This document shows positions 24,562-33,130 of a stretch of DNA of 64,000 nt, piece after piece. The number at the start of each line of letters is the position of its first letter. Positions within the stretch are counted from its first letter, which is position 1. The translations under genes and the position numbers were made by a program. Below the pieces are notes generated by a model. It worked only from the letters and a program-made list of their open reading frames with translations. It did no database searches and had not been told where the DNA came from. Origin of the DNA: Winogradskya humida (GTDB lineage: Bacteria; Actinomycetota; Actinomycetes; Mycobacteriales; Micromonosporaceae); assembly GCF_016862215.1 (NCBI RefSeq), contig NZ_BOMN01000108.1:84883-148882 (forward strand), read 5' to 3'.

Positions 24562-25536
24562 GTGAACAGCGCCCCGCCCGCCCCGTTGGTCCTCGTCCAA
24601 GGTGACGAGGAATTGCTCGCCGCCCGGGCCGTCACCACGACGGTCGACGCCGCGCGTGCGGCCGACCCCGGGGCGGACGTGCGGGAGTATGAGGCCGGCC
24701 AGCTCTCCCCCGGCGAGGTCGCCGAGATGCTGAGCCCCTCGCTGTTCGGGGGGCAGCGGGTGCTCGTGATCCGCGCCGGGCAGGATGCGCGTAAGGATCT
24801 TGTTGCGGCGCTCCTGGCGTACGCGAAGAATCCCGATCCTGAAGTGACCTTGATCGTCACCCACCTGGGCGGGGCCAAGGGCAAGGCGTTCGCCGACGGC
24901 CTCAAGAGCGCCGGGGCGACCGTGGTGCCCGCCGCGAAGCTGAAGGGTGAGCGGGAGCGCATCGCGTTCGTCCGCGACGAGTTCCGGCGCAACGGCGGCA
25001 GATGCGACGAGGCCACGGCGTCCGCGCTGCTCCAAGCTGTCGGCACCGATCTGCGTGAGATCGCCGCGGCCTGTTCCCAGCTGCTCGCCGACACCGACGG
25101 CAAGATGAGCGCCGAGGTGGTGGCGCGTTACTACAAGGGCCGCGCCGAGGTCAGCGGTTTCGCGGTGGCCGACGCGGCGATGATCGGTGACGTCCCCGCG
25201 GCCCTGGAGGCACTGCGCTGGGCCCTGCACGTCGGCGTCGACCCGGTGCCGATCGCCGACGCACTCGCCGACGGCGTGCGCACAGTCGCCCGGGTCGCCT
25301 CCGCCGGCCGCGGCAACCCCTACCAGATGGCCAGCTCACTGGGCATGCCGGCGTGGAAGATCCAGAAGGCACAGGAACGCAGCCGAGGCTGGAGCCCCGA
25401 AGGCCTCGTCGACGCCATGCGCGCCGCAGCCGACTGCAACGCCGCGGTCAAGGGCGGCGCCGAGGACCGCGGCTACGCCCTGGAAGTCGCGGTCTTCGCC
25501 GTGGCCCGGGCCCGCCACGCGGGAGGATCCCGATGA
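24562..25536 (+). CDS. holA: DNA polymerase III subunit delta
   Basis: A 324-residue HolA, the clamp-loader subunit that opens the beta sliding clamp. N-terminal PLVLVQGDEELLAARAV, VREYEAGQLSPGEVAEMLSPSLFGGQRVLVIR, and domain III PFAVADAAM-type segment (FAVADAAMIGDVPAALEALRWAL) with MPAWKIQKAQERSRGWSP near the end are typical. The GTG at 24562 gives the usual length; the frame is open 95 codons further upstream without family similarity. Its stop overlaps the next start (ATGA, 25533-25536). Confidence 0.93.
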   Translation: MNSAPPAPLVLVQGDEELLAARAVTTTVDAARAADPGADVREYEAGQLSPGEVAEMLSPSLFGGQRVLVIRAGQDARKDLVAALLAYAKNPDPEVTLIVTHLGGAKGKAFADGLKSAGATVVPAAKLKGERERIAFVRDEFRRNGGRCDEATASALLQAVGTDLREIAAACSQLLADTDGKMSAEVVARYYKGRAEVSGFAVADAAMIGDVPAALEALRWALHVGVDPVPIADALADGVRTVARVASAGRGNPYQMASSLGMPAWKIQKAQERSRGWSPEGLVDAMRAAADCNAAVKGGAEDRGYALEVAVFAVARARHAGGSR

Positions 25537-27251
25537 CCCGTTCCCGCCGCGCAGGCCTCTCCCGCGAAGAAGTCAGCCAGCAACCCCTCTACGCCCGCCT
25601 CCTCGGCCTGCAATACCTGGCCCCCAGCGGCTTCCTCTGCTTCGTCTTCCTCGAAGGCGCGGTGGCCCTCGGCATCCTCCTGGCCCTCGCCGAGCTGGTC
25701 AGCTGGTGGGGCGTCCTGGTCCTGCCCCTCACGGTCGCCGCCATGGTCAAACTCAACGACATCGTGGCCGGCGCCCTCACCCCCCGCCCCACCGTCCCCA
25801 CCTCGCCCGTCGCCGCGCTGACCTCCTCCCCCCACCGCTCCACCACCCCCGCAACCTCCCGCAACCCCCACGCCCGCGAGTCCCACCCCCACGAGCCTCA
25901 CTCCCGCGAGCCCGAAATCAGCGCCCCGGAATTCAGCGCCCCCGAATTCAGCGCCCCCGAATTCAGCACCCCCGGAGCCCGCAGCACCAACGCCGGCCCC
26001 GCCGGATTCCGCGACCCCACCCCCCGTACCACCACCTACCCCTCCGCCGCCGTCACCTCGGTGATCGACCTGTCCGCAACCGCGGTGACCGACACGCCAC
26101 CAGCGGAAGAAACAGTCCGCCTGTCCGCCACGGCCCTCTCCCGGATCACCACCCCACCCACCCAGGAAGACGGCCCCACCGTCCGCCTCCACCCCCGCTC
26201 AGACCAGCCCCCCACAACCACCGAGCCAACCGCCAGCTACGGGTCAACCTCAAGCGGCGAGCCGGCCGCGGGCCATGGACCGAGCTCAGACGTCGAACTG
26301 CCCGCGAGCTTCGGGTCGAGCTCAGGCGTCGAGCGCCCTGCGGCGTACGGGTCGAGCTCAGGCGTCAAGCCACCTGCGGCGTACGGGTCGAGCTCAGGCG
26401 TCAAGCCACCTGCGGCGTATGGGTCGAGCTCAGGCGTCGAGCTGGCTGCGGGCAACGGGTCGAGTTCGAGCACCGAACGCGCCCGGGAATACGGATCAGC
26501 GTCTGCCGCCGCCAACGCCGGCCAGAGGCAATCCGATGCGTCGACCGACGCCGAGGCAGCCCCTCCCCGAAGCTGGGGCTGGGGTTCACCCACCCGCGAA
26601 GCAGACCAGGACGCCCCCGCCCGAAGCTGGTCCAAGCAGGGCCGCTCAGCCCGCCGGGCGGCAAAACGAGGCTCCCCCACGACCAGATCCGCAGAACCCA
26701 CCCAGCGCAAAGTCCCACCCCTCGGCCCCGAACCAACCCTGACCACCCTCCCCCGCCAACTAACAAGCGGCCGCACAAGCCACTCCGACGACCAAGAACA
26801 ATGGACACCCGGCCCCGCCTCCCCCTTGGGCCCCGGCTCCTCCATCGACGCCGGCGGCCCCATCGCCACCGGCTGGCCCAGCGCACCAAGCCCCTCCGAC
26901 TCCTCCAAGCCCTCCGGGTCCTCCGGGTCCTCCAGTTCTTCTGGGTCTTCCGGGTCTTCCGGGTCATCCAGTTCTTCCGGGTCTTCTGGGTCATCCAGCG
27001 GGAGCAACGCAGACGGGAACGCCGGCTCGCAGGCAGACCCCAAACCGAGCGAAGGCACCGACTCAAGTGGGCGTCGCGACTCCCCGGGCGCGGGCTCGGG
27101 CAAGTCCGGCCCTTCCGTCGCAGGTGGAGACTCGAGCACATGGAACGCAGAAGCCATAACGATCAACGGGACAACACCAGCCCGCCAGTGGGCCGACCAA
27201 CTCGACGACCACCAACGAGCCCGCCAGTCAGCGGCCCGCCGCTACGAGTAG
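25533..27251 (+). CDS. Membrane protein with long low-complexity repeat tail, coupled to holA
   Basis: A 572-residue protein of unknown function, translationally coupled to holA (ATGA). Residues 1-90 hold the conserved part: SQQPLYARLLGLQYLAPSG and two hydrophobic segments (FLCFVFLEGAVALGILLAL, LVSWWGVLVLPLTVAAMVKL). The rest is disordered: a 7-residue EFSAP motif repeat (about 130-146), an 18-residue repeat PAAYGSSSGVKP (about 265-310), charged stretches, and a Ser/Gly run (about 460-495). The end (QWADQLDDHQRARQSAARRYE) looks conserved again. A cytoplasmic tail that scaffolds other proteins is possible; nothing ties it to replication beyond position. Confidence 0.7.
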   Translation: MTRSRRAGLSREEVSQQPLYARLLGLQYLAPSGFLCFVFLEGAVALGILLALAELVSWWGVLVLPLTVAAMVKLNDIVAGALTPRPTVPTSPVAALTSSPHRSTTPATSRNPHARESHPHEPHSREPEISAPEFSAPEFSAPEFSTPGARSTNAGPAGFRDPTPRTTTYPSAAVTSVIDLSATAVTDTPPAEETVRLSATALSRITTPPTQEDGPTVRLHPRSDQPPTTTEPTASYGSTSSGEPAAGHGPSSDVELPASFGSSSGVERPAAYGSSSGVKPPAAYGSSSGVKPPAAYGSSSGVELAAGNGSSSSTERAREYGSASAAANAGQRQSDASTDAEAAPPRSWGWGSPTREADQDAPARSWSKQGRSARRAAKRGSPTTRSAEPTQRKVPPLGPEPTLTTLPRQLTSGRTSHSDDQEQWTPGPASPLGPGSSIDAGGPIATGWPSAPSPSDSSKPSGSSGSSSSSGSSGSSGSSSSSGSSGSSSGSNADGNAGSQADPKPSEGTDSSGRRDSPGAGSGKSGPSVAGGDSSTWNAEAITINGTTPARQWADQLDDHQRARQSAARRYE

Positions 27252-27299
27252 CCGGACCCACCCAGACCAGCTGATCACGCCGGCCCCGGCACGCGAATA

Positions 27300-27560
27300 C
27301 TCCCCAAGCGCAGCTGAGCACATGCCGCCACGCGAACGCCCTCTCAGCGCAGCTGAGCAGGTGCCCACACGCAAATGCCCCCTCCGCGCAGCTGAGCACG
27401 TGCCGCCACGCGAATGCCCACTCAGCGCAGCTGAGCACATGCCGGCACGCAAATGCTCCCCAAAGCACGGCTGATCACTGGGGTCGGCACCCGAGCGCGT
27501 CTCTCAGCGCAGCTGCTCATGTGCTGGCACGCAAGTGCTTCTCTAAGCGCAGCTGATCCC
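27300..27560. repeat. 39-bp tandem repeat array (about seven units)
   Basis: GCAGCTGA recurs at 27310, 27349, 27388 and 27427 with an exact 39-bp period; degenerate units follow near 27465, 27509 and 27549. The unit reads roughly GCGCAGCTGAGCACATGCC plus a half containing ACGC(G/A)AA(T/C)GCCC. It lies in the gene-free stretch 27252-27642; the rest of that stretch shows nothing. Confidence 0.9.
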
Positions 27561-27642
27561 GGATGTCCCCGATCTCAGCCCGCGTGCACTTCCTGTTGCT
27601 CCGGGCTCGACGTCTTCATGACCCGGGTCACTCACGCCAGAC

Positions 27643-27669
27643 CGTCACATTCTTGGACGGCCGCTCGTC
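27643..27669 (+). promoter_or_regulatory. ECF41-type sigma factor promoter
   Basis: CGTCACA - exactly 16 nt - CGTC, differing from the published ECF41 signature TGTCACA-N16-CGTC only in the first base. It ends 31 bp before the start codon of the NAD(P)-binding gene, a class of gene commonly linked to ECF41 sigma factors. Confidence 0.6.
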
Positions 27670-27700
27670 CCCCTCCCGTACCCATCGAGAGGAGCGGACG

Positions 27701-28447
27701 ATGAAGATCGCAGTTGCGGGCGGCACGGGCCTCACCGGGCGGCACGTGGTGCGTGCGCTGACGGCGGCAGGGCACGAGCCGATCACGCTGGCGCGGGCCG
27801 AGGGCGTGGACCTTGTGACCGGGGCCGGGCTTGACGCGGCGCTGACCGGAGCCGACGCGGTGATCGACGTGAGCAATGTCAGCACGATGAAGCGCGATGT
27901 GGCGGTTGCCTTCTTCGACAAGGCGGGCCGCAACCTGGCCGGCGCAGCAGACCGGGCCGGCGTCCGGCGCCTGGTCACCCTGTCGATCGTCGGCGTCGAG
28001 GTGGTCAAGAACCCTTACTACGCCGGCAAGATCCGCCAAGAGGAGATCGTCCGAGAGGGTCGTGTCCCGTGGACCATCCTGCGCGCAACACAGTTCCACG
28101 AATTCGCGGGCCAACTGCTCAGCGGCCTTCCCGGCCCGGTCGCCCTGGTGCCCACCATGAAAACCCAGCCCATCGCCGTACGCGAGGTAGCCCGAGCCCT
28201 CGTCGACGTGGCAGCCGGGCAGCCGCCCCAGGGCATGGCCCCGGAACTGGCAGGCCCCCACGTCGAATCCATGGTGACCATGACCCGCCGCCTCATCGCC
28301 GCCGGAGGCGCCCGCCGCCGCCCGGTCCTGCCCCTCTGGCTCCCCGGCCCCATGAGCACCGGAGGCCTACTACCCACCACCCCGGGCCCCCGCGGCACAG
28401 CAACCTTCGACGAATGGCTGGCCGCCCGCTCCTACGCGAACAACTAA
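27701..28447 (+). CDS. NAD(P)-binding atypical short-chain reductase/epimerase
   Basis: A 248-residue Rossmann-fold protein: dinucleotide loop MKIAVAGGTGLTGRHVV, then VIDVSNVSTM, RRLVTLSIVGVEVVKNPYYAGKIRQEEIV and WTILRATQFHEFAGQLL, as in atypical SDRs of the NmrA/YwnB-like group. It probably acts as an oxidoreductase or redox sensor; the catalytic Tyr-Lys pair may be YYAGK. ATG at 27701 has GAGAGGAG 9 nt upstream. The promoter-like site at 27643 suggests control by an ECF41 sigma factor. Substrate unknown. Confidence 0.85.
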   Translation: MKIAVAGGTGLTGRHVVRALTAAGHEPITLARAEGVDLVTGAGLDAALTGADAVIDVSNVSTMKRDVAVAFFDKAGRNLAGAADRAGVRRLVTLSIVGVEVVKNPYYAGKIRQEEIVREGRVPWTILRATQFHEFAGQLLSGLPGPVALVPTMKTQPIAVREVARALVDVAAGQPPQGMAPELAGPHVESMVTMTRRLIAAGGARRRPVLPLWLPGPMSTGGLLPTTPGPRGTATFDEWLAARSYANN

Positions 28448-28925
28448 CCCATCACCACTCCCGCCAGGCACCGCGCAACGCCTCACAAGCCCGCCACGAG
28501 CAACCAGCCCATCAAAGCCAGGCCCCACCAAGTCACGCAGGACGGGACCCAGCCCGAGCCGCGCAGGACAGGACAGGACAGGACAGGGCCGAGCCGCGCA
28601 GGACAGGACAAGGCCAAGCCGCGCGGGACAGGGCCAAGCCGCACGGGACAGGGCCAAGCCGCACGGAACATGGCCAAGCCGCACGGAACGGAATGAGGCC
28701 AGACGGGGCAAGGCCGAGCTCGCGCCAGCCAGTCGAACCCGAGCCAGGCGGGAACCAACCCCGGCGGCCAAACCGACCCGGGAAGCCGAACCGAGCCGGG
28801 TAAGCAGGCGAGCCGACCCAGGTAAGCAGGCGAGCCAGGCAGGCAGGCAGGGCCGGGCAGGCAGCGCCGGGCAGGCAGGCGGACCTCGGCCATGGTGCTG
28901 CTCGGGCTCGCTCGGCTGACCTGGG
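28448..28925. repeat. Convergent spacer with 20-bp and 5-bp tandem repeats
   Basis: Between the NAD(P)-binding gene and comEC. GGCCAAGCCGCACGGGACAG-type units recur at 28612, 28632, 28652 and 28672 (exact 20-bp period), preceded by GGACA pentamers (28560-28610); a GGCAGGCA-rich stretch follows near 28800-28900. No gene is apparent. Confidence 0.8.
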
Positions 28926-31247
28926 TCAAGGTGGCGGCGGGTCGCCGCGGGCGACGACGGCTAGGCCGGTGGGGATGCGGACCGCGGCCAGGTCACCCTC
29001 CTTGTCCGTACGCAGAACCCGCGCACCCCCGCGACTGATCCGATCAAGCAGAGCCCCGTTCGGATGCCCGTAATCGTTGTCCAGCCCGACCGACACCAGG
29101 GCGACAGCCGGGTCGACGGCGTCCACGAAGGCCGGGAGCTGGTACGGCGAGCCATGGTGCGAGACCTTCAGTACGTCCGCGTGGACGGCTTGGGGGCCGA
29201 GGTGGTTGAGGAGTTCCTGTTGTTCCTCGGTTTCGGCGTCGCCGGGTAGCAGGACGGTGTGTCCTTCGATGCGGGCGAGCAGGACGAGCGAGTTGTTGTT
29301 CGGGTCGGAGTTGGTGCCGTGCAGGGGTTCGAGGGGGCCGAGGACGGTGAGTTCGAGGCCGCCGATCGTGTATCGCCAGCCTGGGCCGACCGCTGCCATC
29401 GGGGCTCGTGAACTGGCGGCCTGGGCTGCGACGGAGGCTCGGCCTGCGGGCGGGTCCGGCCAGTCGGGCGTGGCCACCCCGGCGACCGTGCGCCCGCGGA
29501 ACACCCCTTCGACCCCGCCGATGTGGTCGACGTGGAAGTGGCTGACCACGAAGAGCGCCACCTGTCGTACGCCCAGCCGCCGCAGGCAGTGGTCGATCAG
29601 TGTGGCGTCAGGTCCGGCGTCGACCACCACCGCCCGGCCCTCGCCTGCGGGCAGGACGATCGCGTCGCCCTGTCCCACGGCGCAGGTGACCACGAGCCAG
29701 TGCGGTGGCGGCCAGCCCGCGGCCATGAGGCGCACTGGCAGCGCGCCCAGCATCGCGCTCACCGCGACCACGGCCACGAGTCGCCGCACCGCGGGCCGTC
29801 TGGTGGCCACCAGTGATGCGACGGTGAGCATCGCGAGCAGCAGCGCCCCGGGGATACCGCCGGGCCAGGGAAGCGCCCCTGCGGGCAGCCGGGCGCCGTG
29901 CGTGGCGACGAGGACGAGCCAGCGGGTGGGCCACTGACCGCACCACGCGGCGAACTCGGCGCCCGCGGGCCAGAAGGGCGACAGGACCGCGGCGCTGACG
30001 CCGATCAGGGTGGCGGGTGCGATCGCCGGCACGACCAGCAGGTTTGCCGGCACCGCGACGAGGCTGATGCCGGCGGAGATCCCGGCGACGACGGGCCCGC
30101 AGGCGACCTGGGCTGCGGCGGGGACGGCGAGTGCTTCGGCGGCCCACGCGGGCCAGCCCCGGCTGGTCAGGGCGTCCCGCCACTTGGGGGCGAGCAGCAG
30201 CAGACCGCCGGTGGCCAGGGCCGACAGCGCGAACCCGATGTCCCCGGCCAGTTCCGGGTCGATCACGATCAGCACGGCCACCCCGGCGGCGAGCGCGGGC
30301 ACGGCAGCACGGGCGCGGCCGACGGCGAGACCGAGGAGCCCGATTGCTCCCATGGCCGCGGCGCGCACCACGCTCGGTGACGGTCGCGCAAGGATGACGA
30401 ACCCGATGAGTGCCACGGCGCAGACCAGCGCGATGACAACGGGACCGGCGCGGGTCCACTGCACGAGGTAGAGCACGACGCCGCAGATGATCGCGACGTT
30501 AGCCCCGCTTACCGCCATCAAGTGGGTCATTCCGGTCGCACGGAAGTCGTCGTCGAGTGCCTGGTCCATCCGGCTCGTGTCGCCCACGACCAGACCGGGG
30601 AGCAGGCCACCGACGTCGTCGGGCAGGGGCGCGCAGGCACGCTGCAGACCCGTTCGGAGCACGCCGGCCGCGCGCTGCGACCACGACGACCGGCCGTGCA
30701 GTATGGGCGGATCCTTCGCGGACAGCACGGCCGCGGTGAGATCACCGCCGCGCGGGGCCTGCAGCCGCCCGGTCGCCGTCAACCGCTGGCCTGGCAGCAG
30801 CGGCCGCCATCCCGGGTCGGAGCCCAGCACCAGGCCACGCGCGGCGAGACGGAACGAGGGGCTGTCCGGCGGATGAACCGCCGTCAGGTCGACGGGAATC
30901 AGGTAGGTGGGCGGCAACCCCGGTGAACCGTCCAGTGCCCGGGGATCGTCGCGGACCGTGAGCTCGACCCGGACGGCGGCACCAGCGTTGACGAGGCCGG
31001 CCAGCGGCGCGGCCTCGCGTGCGTGAACCCGCGCGGCGGTCGCCACGGCCCCGCATGCCGCGCCGAGCAGCAGCGACAGGACGATCCAGCGAGAGACACC
31101 AAGGCCCGCGACGCGCGTGGTCAGCCCGGCGACCACGAGGAAGGTGACACCGAGGATCAGCCCGGTCCGCGCGGACAGATAGAGGCCGGCCAGGGCGGTG
31201 AGCCAGAGGGAGACCGCGAAACCGGCGAGGCGAAGGTCCGGCGTCAC
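28926..31247 (-). CDS. comEC: DNA uptake channel protein ComEC
   Basis: A 773-residue ComEC/Rec2 protein. N-terminal membrane segments and soluble DUF4131 domain (about 40-190), the Competence domain (about 215-500; GLLPGLVVGDTSRMD, MTHLMAVSGANVAIICG) and a C-terminal metallo-beta-lactamase domain with VVSHFHVDHIGG, LLPGDAETEEQQ and KVSHHGSPYQL. It transports single-stranded DNA across the membrane in transformation; the nuclease-like domain may degrade the other strand. GTG at 31247 overlaps the comEA stop (GTGA). The frame upstream of 31247 is a shadow of comEA. Confidence 0.95.
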   Translation of the reverse strand: MTPDLRLAGFAVSLWLTALAGLYLSARTGLILGVTFLVVAGLTTRVAGLGVSRWIVLSLLLGAACGAVATAARVHAREAAPLAGLVNAGAAVRVELTVRDDPRALDGSPGLPPTYLIPVDLTAVHPPDSPSFRLAARGLVLGSDPGWRPLLPGQRLTATGRLQAPRGGDLTAAVLSAKDPPILHGRSSWSQRAAGVLRTGLQRACAPLPDDVGGLLPGLVVGDTSRMDQALDDDFRATGMTHLMAVSGANVAIICGVVLYLVQWTRAGPVVIALVCAVALIGFVILARPSPSVVRAAAMGAIGLLGLAVGRARAAVPALAAGVAVLIVIDPELAGDIGFALSALATGGLLLLAPKWRDALTSRGWPAWAAEALAVPAAAQVACGPVVAGISAGISLVAVPANLLVVPAIAPATLIGVSAAVLSPFWPAGAEFAAWCGQWPTRWLVLVATHGARLPAGALPWPGGIPGALLLAMLTVASLVATRRPAVRRLVAVVAVSAMLGALPVRLMAAGWPPPHWLVVTCAVGQGDAIVLPAGEGRAVVVDAGPDATLIDHCLRRLGVRQVALFVVSHFHVDHIGGVEGVFRGRTVAGVATPDWPDPPAGRASVAAQAASSRAPMAAVGPGWRYTIGGLELTVLGPLEPLHGTNSDPNNNSLVLLARIEGHTVLLPGDAETEEQQELLNHLGPQAVHADVLKVSHHGSPYQLPAFVDAVDPAVALVSVGLDNDYGHPNGALLDRISRGGARVLRTDKEGDLAAVRIPTGLAVVARGDPPPP

Positions 31248-32017
31248 ACCGTCACCAGGTCTTTCAGCTGCTCGTAGCGGGCCGTGCCGATGCCGTCCAC
31301 CTTCTGCAGATCGGTCACCGCTTTGAAGCCGCCCTGAGCGTCGCGGGCGTCGAGGATTCGCTGAGCCAGCACCTGCCCGACGCCGGGGAGCGTGTCGAGG
31401 TCCGCCAGGGTCGCGGTGTTGAGATTCACCAGACCACCGGCCGTGGCGGGGGCACCGGCGGGGCCGGGGGCGGGCGCGCCCGGGGGCAGGCTGGCGCCGA
31501 CCATGATGAGCTCGCCGTCGATCACCTTGCGGGCCAGGTTGAGCGGAGCCACGTCGACCCCGGGCTGGGCGCCACCGGCCGCCTGGAGTGCGTCGGCCAC
31601 GCGGGCTCCCGGGGCAAGGTTCACCAGGCCCGGCTTGCGGACCTTGCCGCCCACCGCGACCACGACGATCTGCGCCGACGAGGTGGACACGGGGGCAACA
31701 GCATCGGTGACCTCCCCTGAGGCAGGACCGAGCGGTGGCGGCACGGGGTCGACCCGCGGGCGGGAGCGCCAGGCGAGGAACGCCGCGATGAGGATCACGG
31801 CGACAGCGACGGCGGCGAGGGCCCGCACGCCACGGCTCCCGGGATCGAACAGGTTCAGCCGAGAAGGGGCAGGCGACGGCGGCGACTCGGTACGCAGCGG
31901 GGTGTCTGCGGCGGTCCACGCCGGATGATGAGCGAGGTCTTCCGTGAGCGGTGGCAGGTCAGCGGCCGGTGGGGGGGTCGGGCAGGGTGACGTCGTCCGG
32001 CCACCCGTGGGCGTCAT
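31244..32017 (-). CDS. comEA: ComEA-type DNA-binding protein (main frame)
   Basis: A 257-residue product if started at ATG 32017: a proline-rich cytoplasmic stretch, one membrane segment (ALAAVAVAVILIAAFLAW, about 70), a SLBB-like domain (IVVVAVGGKVRKPGLVNL..ALQAAGGAQPG) and a helix-hairpin-helix DNA-binding domain (VNLNTATLADLDTLPGVGQV, KVDGIGTARYEQLKDL). It binds incoming double-stranded DNA and hands it to ComEC. No ribosome site precedes 32017, and the true N-terminus seems to lie in the frame at 31959-32246, separated by one base in a G7 run; see that entry. Confidence 0.85.
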   Translation of the reverse strand: MTPTGGRTTSPCPTPPPAADLPPLTEDLAHHPAWTAADTPLRTESPPSPAPSRLNLFDPGSRGVRALAAVAVAVILIAAFLAWRSRPRVDPVPPPLGPASGEVTDAVAPVSTSSAQIVVVAVGGKVRKPGLVNLAPGARVADALQAAGGAQPGVDVAPLNLARKVIDGELIMVGASLPPGAPAPGPAGAPATAGGLVNLNTATLADLDTLPGVGQVLAQRILDARDAQGGFKAVTDLQKVDGIGTARYEQLKDLVTV

Positions 32018-32246
32018 GCGGCCATCCGGGAATCGCCTCCGACCACCCAGGCACCACATCAGCCCAATTGAGCGGTCCCCCACCACCCACTGAGGGAGAA
32101 GCCGCCGCAGGGATGGGGGAAGGTACAGGCGCGGGTGCCCCGGGAGGGGAGGTCCAGGGGGAGGCAGGAGGGGGTTTGGCCGGGCGGGACAGGATCGCGT
32201 CGAGCCGGTTCTGGACGAGTTCTTCGGGGGTGTTCGCCTCACTCAC
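31959..32246 (-). pseudogene. comEA: Out-of-frame N-terminal part of comEA
   Basis: An 95-codon frame starting GTG at 32246: VSEANTPEELVQNRLDAILSR, then proline-rich sequence, and GWPDDVTLPDPPTGR before the stop. Removing one base from the G7 run (31971-31977) joins ...TLPDPP directly to AADLPPLTEDL in the comEA frame, giving a continuous protein of about 333 residues. So this is probably the real N-terminus, split by a sequencing error, a fresh mutation or a slippage site. By itself it has no recognisable domain. Confidence 0.6.
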
Positions 32247-32327
32247 GCCGCCGACCGTAGGGTTTTCGGACCGGCACCCGCTCGGGTGCCTGTGGACAGG
32301 CGCGCGTTGTGGATAACCGGGGGCGAC

Positions 32328-33101
32328 ATGGAATCCGTGCTGGAGCAGGTAATTCTGAGGCTCAGATCGGCCGGCTGCGTCTTCGCGGAGGAAGAGGCCG
32401 CGATGCTGACCGGGGCCGCACCCACCCCCGAGAAATTGGAAGAACTGGTCGGCCGGAGAGCCCAGGGCGAACCCCTCGAACAGGTGGTCGGCTATGCCAT
32501 CTTCTGCGGCGAGAAAATTCACCTCCGCCCCGGCGTATTCGTCCCCCGCGTACGCAGCGAGCTTCTGGTCCGGATAGCGGCCGAAAACGCCACAAAAAAC
32601 GCTGTGGTCGTCGACCTGTGCTGCGGCTCCGGAGCGCTGGGCAAAGCGGTACTCCAACGCGTACCCGGAATGGCGCTCTATGCCGCGGACAGCGACCCCA
32701 CCGCCGTGGCCTGCGCCAAGGACAACATCGGCCCGGAAAATGTCTTCCAGGGTGACCTTTTCGCGGCCCTGCCCGCCCACCTGAAAGGCGGTGTCAACGT
32801 GCTGATCGCCAACGTCCCCTACGTCGCGACCAGGCACATCCCGTTCCTGCCCGCCGAGGCCCGCGACCATGAACCCCGCGAGGCACTGGACGGCGGCGAC
32901 GACGGTCTCGACGTGTTCCGCGCAGTTCTGAAAGAGGCAGGAACGTGGCTGGCCCCGGGGGGAATCCTGCTCTCCGAGATCACCGAGGCTCAGATCAACA
33001 CCGCGACCGATGTGGTACGCGCAACAGCCCTGCACCCCGCGATCCACATCGACGAAGATCTCGAAGCGACGGTCGTGACAGCCACCGCGCTGAACCGATA
33101 A
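32328..33101 (+). CDS. PrmC/HemK-like protein N5-glutamine methyltransferase
   Basis: A 257-residue SAM-dependent methyltransferase like PrmC, which methylates the GGQ Gln of release factors. An N-terminal helical domain (RRAQGEPLEQVVGYAIFCGEKIHLRPGVFVPR) fits the PrmC N-domain; the Rossmann part has VVDLCCGSGALG and NVPYV at the position of the NPPY catalytic motif, here with Val for the first Pro. Annotated homologues are called putative N(5)-glutamine methyltransferases. A second, canonical prmC normally lies near prfA elsewhere. ATG at 32328 chosen; GTG at 32286 is possible. Confidence 0.8.
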   Translation: MESVLEQVILRLRSAGCVFAEEEAAMLTGAAPTPEKLEELVGRRAQGEPLEQVVGYAIFCGEKIHLRPGVFVPRVRSELLVRIAAENATKNAVVVDLCCGSGALGKAVLQRVPGMALYAADSDPTAVACAKDNIGPENVFQGDLFAALPAHLKGGVNVLIANVPYVATRHIPFLPAEARDHEPREALDGGDDGLDVFRAVLKEAGTWLAPGGILLSEITEAQINTATDVVRATALHPAIHIDEDLEATVVTATALNR

Positions 33102-33130
33102 AGTCAGCGGCTCGAAGCTAGAGGAGACCG

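Noticed and set aside
27163..27468. Minus-strand 101-codon frame with 13-residue Cys-rich repeats
   Set aside because: It arises from the 39-bp repeat array; no ribosome site, no secretion or domain signal, and the frame breaks in the degenerate units. Kept as a repeat, noted in findings.
27300..27560. CRISPR array
   Set aside because: Adjacent units without unique spacers; degenerate copies; no cas genes. It is a simple tandem array.
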